From positions 5,958 through 69,957 of the forward strand of contig DAONTI010000022.1 in NCBI GenBank assembly GCA_035411585.1: a stretch of DNA of 64,000 nt, in the 5' to 3' direction. This document shows positions 19,313 through 25,331 of this stretch, one piece after another. Source of the DNA: MWDV01 sp002070715 (GTDB lineage: Bacteria; Verrucomicrobiota; Verrucomicrobiia; Limisphaerales; MWDV01). The translations under genes were made by a program, and so were the position numbers. The notes beneath the pieces are model-generated. The model saw nothing but the letters and a program-made list of their open reading frames with translations. It searched no databases and was not told where the DNA came from. Each line of letters begins with the position of its first letter. Positions within the stretch are counted from its first letter, which is position 1.

Positions 19313-20005
19313 TCATAAGTCTCCCCGGTTGCGGCCAGCCGGCCTACAAGACCGTGCCGGCTGCGGAGCCTGCCGCCGCAGCTTCAGCCAGCTCGCGGAG
19401 CCCGTCGCCGCCCCGCGGCCGCGTGCGGAACCGGCCCTCGCTCCAACCGCCTCTCCCAAGCCACCCCGGCCGCTTTCGGCCTTCGGGTTTCGGCTTTCAG
19501 CTTTCTTTCGAGTTTCGGGCTTCCCCCCATCCCCACTCTCACGAGCCGGGGCTACGCTCAACGCTGAACTCTCAACGCCCTTGCCCCTGCGCCACTGCCA
19601 GAGCAACAGGCCATAGCTGCCGATGAGCAAATACGCCAGCACGACTTTCATTGCGGCGTCAGCCGCTGGTGGCGAAACGTGCAACATCTCCGTGAGATTG
19701 CCCAAGCAGCTACACGGCTTGTGGTATCCGATTCTCCACAAGCCGAAACGATAAGCGAGAAAACTTGTGGCCAGCCAAGCGACCAGTCCGGCCGAAAGCC
19801 AGATTCGCCTGCTCAAGAAACAAACCAAAGCGACCGCGAACTCGATTCCACCGACGACCCAGAACAAAGTGCGAAATTCGAAACCGACGATCGGATCACG
19901 TTCCAAGAGAATCCGTGCGTGACCGAAGCTGCTTAAACACTTCGCTGCGCCCGCAAGCAGTAGCACCACACCGGCCAAGTAAAGGAATAACCGCGCAATT
20001 CTCAT
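19313..20005 (-). CDS. MauE/DoxX-like redox-associated membrane protein with repeat-derived tail
   Basis: 230 residues. Residues 1-140 form four hydrophobic helices with the motif HKPCSCLGN (Cys98 and Cys100), typical of MauE/DoxX proteins that help form disulfides in exported partners. The last roughly 90 residues are charged, low-complexity sequence (such as KPETRKKAESRNPKAESGR) that matches the repeat insertions in other genes here and is not part of the family. The ATG lies 6 bases after the stop of the C-anchored protein gene, indicating an operon with that and the Cys-containing repeat protein. It is the intact counterpart of the frameshifted gene at 14 kb. Confidence 0.85.
   Translation of the reverse strand: MRIARLFLYLAGVVLLLAGAAKCLSSFGHARILLERDPIVGFEFRTLFWVVGGIEFAVALVCFLSRRIWLSAGLVAWLATSFLAYRFGLWRIGYHKPCSCLGNLTEMLHVSPPAADAAMKVVLAYLLIGSYGLLLWQWRRGKGVESSALSVAPARESGDGGKPETRKKAESRNPKAESGRGGLGEAVGARAGSARGRGAATGSASWLKLRRQAPQPARSCRPAGRNRGDL
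19420..19582. repeat. Low-complexity repeat forming the tail of the MauE-like gene
   Basis: Contains both unit types of the dispersed element: CTGAACTCTCAACG-like and GCCGAAAGCC/CCGAAGG-like short units. It is read through in frame as the protein's C-terminal extension. Confidence 0.65.
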
Positions 20006-20011
20006 CGCGGC

Positions 20012-21052
20012 CTACGTTGAGCGTCGCTTGCGGAGCACAAAGAAGATTAGGACAAGCGGTGGCAAGAGGAAAACGGAAACAACGACAGCGCGAATAATCT
20101 TCGTGCGATCCAGCCAAGTAGAAGCTCCGGTCTTTTTCCTATATTCTTTCATTACGGCGTCAAGTCGCATCCCGGTCGGCTTGCCGATTTTCGCCGCGAG
20201 GTAATCCGCAACTCCCTGTTCGGCCTGTGAAATTTTTTCGGAGTCTTTTGATTGCCGAGCCAACCGCAAATCGGCCCACAATTGTGCATTGGTCTGGTGG
20301 TCTGCGAGCTTTTCTTTGAGGTTAATCACCATGTTTGCGTAGGACTCGCGTAATCCGGGGCTCAACGTTGGATCAGCCAATTCGCGCTCATAACGCGCAA
20401 TGGTAGATGATAGCCATTGCTCAATGGGATCGGGCAGGTGCATCCAAGCTGTTGCTGGATTGGTGCGCATTGCCTCAACCATTTCCATGCTAGCTTGAAC
20501 CCGCCCCCGCTCGACCTGCAACTGTCCCCGAAACCGGTTTAACATGCTTTCGTGAAATTGGCGCGTTGGCGAATCGAGTCCGGGTTTCTGCAATTCCGAT
20601 TTCGTTTCGGAAATCTTTTGGAAGAGCCATTTTTCCATCGCATTGTGTGGCTCGCCGGTTTTGGGGTCGTCATCCGGTTCGTTAAGGTGGATGGGCGGGA
20701 TATTTGTAATACCCGCAGGTACAAGCCTTCCGTTTATTTCGATGAATCCGGGTGGCGGTGCTGCTTTCGCAGGAGATATCAAATCTGGCGGCGACGCTAT
20801 TCCCCTCAAGTTTTGTGCCTCCCACCGATTGCTTATTACTTCAATTCCCGGGAGCCCTTGAGTTTCCGAGGCTGCGGCAGGGCGTAATGCGGGAAGATTG
20901 GATTGTTGGGCCAAAGCAGTAAAACAAGCACCGACGAACAGCATCACCGATATTGTCCGTTTTCGGTTCTGGCACTTTGCTGACAACCGCCGGCCCATGG
21001 ACGAGCAACCAGCGAGCCAACAGATCCGAGATTTGTTCAGGTGTGACGCCAT
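20012..21052 (-). CDS. Exported coiled protein with C-terminal membrane segment
   Basis: 346 residues, unrecognised. It has a signal-like helix (TISVMLFVGACFTALAQ, about 34-50), a proline-rich stretch, and a predicted helical, charged middle (about 130-300; segments such as MEKWLFQKISETKSELQK and ESYANMVINLKEKLADHQ). A hydrophobic helix (AVVVSVFLLPPLVLIFFVL) and the tail RKRRST end the protein. The ATG directly abuts the stop of the upstream gene (TAAATG), so translation is coupled. The layout parallels the other C-anchored proteins of the island without obvious sequence identity. Confidence 0.7.
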   Translation of the reverse strand: MASHLNKSRICWLAGCSSMGRRLSAKCQNRKRTISVMLFVGACFTALAQQSNLPALRPAAASETQGLPGIEVISNRWEAQNLRGIASPPDLISPAKAAPPPGFIEINGRLVPAGITNIPPIHLNEPDDDPKTGEPHNAMEKWLFQKISETKSELQKPGLDSPTRQFHESMLNRFRGQLQVERGRVQASMEMVEAMRTNPATAWMHLPDPIEQWLSSTIARYERELADPTLSPGLRESYANMVINLKEKLADHQTNAQLWADLRLARQSKDSEKISQAEQGVADYLAAKIGKPTGMRLDAVMKEYRKKTGASTWLDRTKIIRAVVVSVFLLPPLVLIFFVLRKRRST

Positions 21053-22411
21053 TTAGCCGGACTGTTCGCAGTCCTCGAGACATCTTTGAAGAGCCTCGTA
21101 AGCTGCGGACGCCACCCTGTTATAAGCTTCATCCGCTGCTTCCAGAACCGCGTTGAATATGGTTTCAGCGTTTGTCCCGCATGTCCGCGCAGTTAGCATG
21201 TGCGAAGCATAGGCAGCCATTATAGCAGCGTTGGCATTCGTCACTGATTGATTCCAAGCAGTCCAGTTCTCGCCCACAGGCGTGCAATATTGGCCGTTCG
21301 TCTTCCGCTGATAGACAACAAACGCACTGGCATAAGCTCCGGCTTGGGCCGCGTTCGCTGTTGCAACGCAGGCGTAGTATTGATTTGGATCTGTGTTGTT
21401 GCAGCCGCAGAGAGCGGTGTCCTTGGTACATTGAGCGTCCGCCATGGCCCGGGCGTACATATAAATGTTCCAAGCCGATTCCTGGTCAAACACGTACTTG
21501 GCATAGGCGAGGTCAATCGCGTACTGGCCGTTTGCGTAGGAGACTTGATCATTGCGGGTCTGCGTGGTGTTACACATGACGAGGTCGTACTCGGCCTGAG
21601 CCGCCGCCGGCCCGACCGTGTTATACCAAGCTGCCAGCGCCGCCATTATAGCGTTGTTGAGTTCTTTGTTGCAATTAGCGGCGCAGCAGTTAGCCGAGTT
21701 CTGTGAACAGCCCAAACCCAACAGACAATTCTGATAAACAGTGTGGGCCTGAGCATCGCACTGTAGCCTTGTATACCGAGACTGCTCCGTGACCTTGCGA
21801 TACGTCGCCAGCGCCAGCCCTTCATCGTAGGCGAACTGGGCGTTTGCCAGCCGATTATCCTTATTCTGCAACGCATTGGCAGCCGCCATGCAGGAATTGT
21901 TATATTTGTTATAAGCATCGGCAGCACACCTGATGGATCCGGCCAGCGCGGAACCCTTGCTGTGTTCACGTGTCGCTGCGGCTTGGCAAATGCATTTCAC
22001 GCGGGCGGTTTGGTCTGTCGGGTAGAGCTGATTACACGTGGCCACTGCGGTGTTGTAGGCACTGTCTGCCGCCGTGTTCGCAGCAAGCGCGTCATTACCA
22101 CACGTACCCACGTCAAGAGACACGTTTGGGTCGCCGACTGACATGTTGAGATTTGTCTGGCAGGTCTGTTCAGCGAGCGCAGCAGCTATCGCGTTCTGAT
22201 TTACTTTGTTGGTGGCGGTCATTTGAGCGTTAGTAACGCTAGCATTATACATGGTTGTCGCCCCGTTGTCGCGGTTTGTTTGCGCGATGGCACACACGTT
22301 GGCGGCATTGGTGTATATGCGGTAGCAGTCAGCGGCCGAGGCAGCCGGTATTAGTGAACAGCTTGCGAGAGCCAACGTGATACGAATTTTCCGAGCGTTT
22401 TTTGGTTTCAT
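21053..22411 (-). CDS. Large exported Ala/Asn/Cys-rich repetitive protein
   Basis: 452 residues with a signal peptide (IRITLALASCSLIPAASA). The mature part is rich in Ala, Asn, Thr, Tyr and Cys (more than 20 cysteines) and looks built from degenerate helical units: AAD.AYN.A...C (AADSAYNTAVATCNQ, AADAYNKYNNSC, AADEAYNRVASAAYE). Cysteines recur at similar places in these units and cluster as GCSQNSANCCAANC. No family is recognised. AAGGA lies 6 bases before the start. It heads an operon with a C-anchored protein and an intact MauE-like protein, which probably supports its disulfide formation. It may be a surface or matrix protein. Confidence 0.75.
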   Translation of the reverse strand: MKPKNARKIRITLALASCSLIPAASAADCYRIYTNAANVCAIAQTNRDNGATTMYNASVTNAQMTATNKVNQNAIAAALAEQTCQTNLNMSVGDPNVSLDVGTCGNDALAANTAADSAYNTAVATCNQLYPTDQTARVKCICQAAATREHSKGSALAGSIRCAADAYNKYNNSCMAAANALQNKDNRLANAQFAYDEGLALATYRKVTEQSRYTRLQCDAQAHTVYQNCLLGLGCSQNSANCCAANCNKELNNAIMAALAAWYNTVGPAAAQAEYDLVMCNTTQTRNDQVSYANGQYAIDLAYAKYVFDQESAWNIYMYARAMADAQCTKDTALCGCNNTDPNQYYACVATANAAQAGAYASAFVVYQRKTNGQYCTPVGENWTAWNQSVTNANAAIMAAYASHMLTARTCGTNAETIFNAVLEAADEAYNRVASAAYEALQRCLEDCEQSG

Positions 22412-22721
22412 TTTTGATTCCTTTCGTCTGTGGGGTTCAAGATTTGGCCGTTTGATTTTGGCAGCTACAGATGTTTGCAGATTTTATCTTTTAAGCTTTC
22501 TACGCGACTTTCTTTAAGTCACTTCATCGTCTCGCGACACCGAGCCACACAAGCCGGCCCGCTCAATTGGTTAACGTATTTAACCGGAGAGTAACAACTG
22601 GAAACTAAAGTCAACACAGAGTTTTGACCCAACTTTTTTGCGATCCACCCCGAGCAAGCTGGCTGGCGGTTGGACCGCGCCTTCCCGCTGCTGCATTGTC
22701 CGCACTGTGGTCGGCAAATTC
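22412..22721. other. Upstream region of the repetitive Cys protein operon
   Basis: No supported gene. This AT-richer stretch should contain the operon promoter. TTGACT occurs on the minus strand near 22600, but I see no convincing -10 at the right spacing. Confidence 0.4.
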
Positions 22722-22908
22722 CTCATCGCTTTCAGGCCAAGCTCGTTGTTCAATCCACGCTCATTAGAACCGGGGCGCGTCGGAATGGCAACCTCGCAAA
22801 AGATCTAAAAAAGGTCTAATCCCGGCGCAACCGCGCCCGGCCCTTTTACCCCCCTGTGGAGTTTCTGAGTAAACACCCGAATGGCGGACTCGCGGTTATG
22901 CACGTTCA
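22722..22908. repeat. Long direct repeat, copy B
   Basis: Matches 18201-18387 with few differences; the C run is 6 instead of 10. Together the copies bracket about 4.3 kb carrying the regulator, MauE, C-anchored and repetitive Cys genes. Recombination between them could delete or amplify that block. Confidence 0.8.
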
Positions 22909-22981
22909 CATCCGCATCCACCAGCGCCAGCCGGCGGGGCCGGTGCGGGCGGTTCACTGGGTTGTCGGTTCGGTGACTCAT
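22805..22981 (-). pseudogene. Internally deleted LuxR-type response regulator
   Basis: The 58-codon frame begins MSHRTD...RRLALVDAD, the start of a receiver domain, then jumps to VNVHNRESAIRVFTQKLH, the end of the HTH domain. Relative to the regulator at 18.3 kb about 540 bp are missing (phospho-acceptor, switch residues and most of the HTH), yet the frame is kept. It is a remnant that cannot fold as a regulator. Confidence 0.85.
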
Positions 22982-23290
22982 CGTGTAATGCCTCCTCCAT
23001 TCCGCCGATTTGACCACTCAAGGCCGGGCTTTCCCGCTCCGGCGTTGTCCGTTCTGAGACCGGCGTGGTGCTCCTTCCGGCCTCCAGCCGGGGAACGGGA
23101 TTCCTGTGGCCGGTTGGACTGAACAGCGAACTCTGACACGGGTTGCATTCAATGCAAGGGCACGCATTGGAAGGCCGCCGGGAAGCCGCTGCCAAATTAT
23201 TTCTGCGAAATGTTATCCATCCTCTTGCTGGAGCCGTCGCGGCGTTCGAGTGAATTCGTGGCGGGGGACCGCTGTTGGCTTCCGCCCTGG
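22982..23290. other. Intergenic region between the regulator remnant and the ligase-like gene
   Basis: No supported gene. The short open frames here have no recognisable domains or ribosome sites. It includes a hexamer repeat around TTGCATTCAATGCAAG (dyad TTGCATTCAATGCAA near 23142-23158). Confidence 0.35.
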
Positions 23291-25075
23291 TCACGATTCG
23301 TCCCCACACCGCTCTCTGCCCATTTCCAGCAACAGCCAGAACACCGTCGCCGTGGCCAGCCGGAACAGGCCGCCGTCAAACCAGAACGCGACGAGCAGGA
23401 CGAGCGCGCCAGAGTGACAAGCCGATCGGAAGGCCGAAGTCCGAAGCCCGAAGTCCGAACTCGCCCCCTGTCCGGTCGCCGTTCGAGGTTCGAAGTTTAA
23501 GATTGGATGTTCGATGTTCCTACCCTCCGGTATTCGGCCTTTGGGGGCCGTGTTCTCCGTTCTCACGGCGCCTTGTCCATTCTCTGCCTTCGGTCCTCCG
23601 CCCTCGGACTTGGTCCTCCGCCCTTCCCCCCTCGCTCCCAGCGAGAGGCCAACGCACGCGAGCAAGCAGGCCAACGCCGGAATCCCTATCGCCACGCCCA
23701 GCGTGAGATAATCGTTCAACTGAATCGCCATCCCTTCGTAGACATGGGACGGTCGGTAGAACTGGTCATAGATGGGTTCGACTTGGTTCCACCCCCAGCC
23801 GGTCAGTGGCCGTTCGGCCATCATTTGCAGCGCCCCCACCCAGGCTGCCACGCGGTTGCGCCAGGAGAAGTCGTTCACGTTCCCCACTGAAAACGCCCGC
23901 CGCACCGTGGTCACTTCCGTGTGCCGGAACTGCCAGAACGCCAGCACCACCAGCGAAACTGCCAGGACCGCCAGCGGTACCGCATTCCGCCCAAGGAATC
24001 CGCCCAACCGCCCACCCCACCGATCTCGCGAACGCGCCCGCACGGCGGATCTCGCACTTTGGACTTTAAACTTCTGATTCTCCCGATCGCGAATGCCGCG
24101 CATCTCGCGGCTCAAACGACCCCAAGCCAACCAAACCGTCCCGGCCGCCGTTCCCACCCACGCCCCGCGGCTGTAACTCATCACCAACCCGAACCCTAGA
24201 ATCCCGGCCGCCGTGAGGAAGAAAGACAGCTTCAGCCAGGATGCGACCACAGACCGCGAACCACGGACTACGGGCTCCTTGCAGGAACTTGAAACCACCC
24301 GCCCCAGGGCAAGAACCATCCCCACCCCCATCAACATCCCAAATACATTCGGATTCTCCCACGGCCCGGTCCACCGCGCCTGTTCGCGATACTGAAACCG
24401 CATCCCTGCCTCGTTCTGCCAGAACACCGCCACCACCAAGAGACCCAACAGCACCTGTACGATGACAGGAAACTGGGTGACAGAAAAATCCATCTTCCTG
24501 TCCGAATCCAGTTTACCCTCCGGCGTCGTCGCCGCGTCTCGGAAGAGCGCGGACGCCCGCCCGCCGTCCTCTGCTTTCAGTTCTCGGCTTTCCGCTTTCC
24601 GCTTTCGGCTTTTGAAGCTCGCCCACGCCATGCACTTCCCCAAGGTTGCCCCGCCGAGCCACACCAGCATCTCCGTGCCGGTCTGTGCGCCATACCCCAG
24701 CGCATACCTTGACGCCGCCAGCCCCAGCGCCGCGATGAGCCAAACATCCGGGTTGTTCCACCGCCAGAACCGCTTGCCGCTTTCCCGATGTTGGAGCAGT
24801 ACGAAGGTCGTGAAGTACACCCCGCAACACGCGAACACCATCCACTGGGTCCCGGGATCGCGAAACATGGCGAGTACCTCCAGCAGGATTGGTCCCAACC
24901 AGCGCGACGTCCTCGCCGCCGGCGTTGCGCCGAACAAACAGCCGGCCAGCAACAGTCCCAGCAGCCCAAAGATGATGGCCACGCGCAGCGTCCTAGTGCG
25001 TCCGCCCGGCGATACCTTGATTTCGGCACCCGGGCTGTTTACCGCATGCATGGCCGGCATGTTTAGACCGTTCAA
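23291..25075 (-). CDS. O-antigen ligase/Wzy polymerase-like membrane protein with repeat insertions
   Basis: 594 residues with about 10-12 hydrophobic segments and the O-antigen ligase-type motif GLVMSYSRGAWVG (about 296-308), followed by a large periplasmic loop and WRNRVAAWVGALQMMAERPLTGWGWN. It likely joins or polymerises surface polysaccharide at the periplasmic face. Four short low-complexity insertions sit in loops: residues about 155-175 (RKRKAESRELKAEDGGR), 265-278, 330-350 and 483-551. All are of the dispersed element type and keep the frame. The gene is therefore longer than usual for the family (about 400-450). The polymer is unknown. No glycosyltransferase is adjacent. Confidence 0.85.
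   Translation of the reverse strand: MNGLNMPAMHAVNSPGAEIKVSPGGRTRTLRVAIIFGLLGLLLAGCLFGATPAARTSRWLGPILLEVLAMFRDPGTQWMVFACCGVYFTTFVLLQHRESGKRFWRWNNPDVWLIAALGLAASRYALGYGAQTGTEMLVWLGGATLGKCMAWASFKSRKRKAESRELKAEDGGRASALFRDAATTPEGKLDSDRKMDFSVTQFPVIVQVLLGLLVVAVFWQNEAGMRFQYREQARWTGPWENPNVFGMLMGVGMVLALGRVVSSSCKEPVVRGSRSVVASWLKLSFFLTAAGILGFGLVMSYSRGAWVGTAAGTVWLAWGRLSREMRGIRDRENQKFKVQSARSAVRARSRDRWGGRLGGFLGRNAVPLAVLAVSLVVLAFWQFRHTEVTTVRRAFSVGNVNDFSWRNRVAAWVGALQMMAERPLTGWGWNQVEPIYDQFYRPSHVYEGMAIQLNDYLTLGVAIGIPALACLLACVGLSLGARGEGRRTKSEGGGPKAENGQGAVRTENTAPKGRIPEGRNIEHPILNFEPRTATGQGASSDFGLRTSAFRSACHSGALVLLVAFWFDGGLFRLATATVFWLLLEMGRERCGDES
23423..23629. repeat. Low-complexity repeat in the ligase-like gene, main copy
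   Basis: Tandem degenerate units such as CCGAAGTCCGAAGCCCGAAG followed by CGAAGTTTAAGATTGGATG-like units. Smaller related tracts in the same gene lie at about 24026-24088, 24241-24285 and 24551-24616. All are in frame. Confidence 0.75.
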
Positions 25076-25106
25076 CTCGGCGAATCAATAGAGAAGACCT
25101 CGCCGT

Positions 25107-25158
25107 CCGCGTGCCTTGCCCCCTTTGCCAAAGGTTTACCGTTTTTGCGCAAACCCGG
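25107..25158. repeat. Composite palindromic intergenic element, copy 2
   Basis: Dyads CCTTTGCCAAAGG (25122-25134) and TTTGCGCAAA (25144-25153), with flanks nearly identical to 7651-7703. It lies upstream of the ligase-like gene and 3' of the carboxypeptidase gene, the same relative placement as copy 1. Confidence 0.6.
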
Positions 25159-25331
25159 GAGGATTCTGTCCGGATGGTCCCAATCATGCGATGGCGGCAG
25201 TTGAATGGGCGTCCCGGTTGTCTGCAAAAATGCTTTGCGTCGGCACGCATTATTCCAGCCGCTACCAACTCCTTTTCGACCGATTATCTGTCGGTCGTTT
25301 GACGTTGACAGCGATAGATTATCGAAATGCC

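Noticed and set aside
22805..23017. A functional small regulator protein from the 70-codon frame
   Set aside because: It lacks the phospho-acceptor, switch residues and most of the DNA-binding helices; a deletion remnant explains it better.
23423..23629. A CRISPR array in the ligase-like gene because of short tandem repeats
   Set aside because: Units are 7-9 bases and degenerate, with no spacers of constant length and no cas genes.
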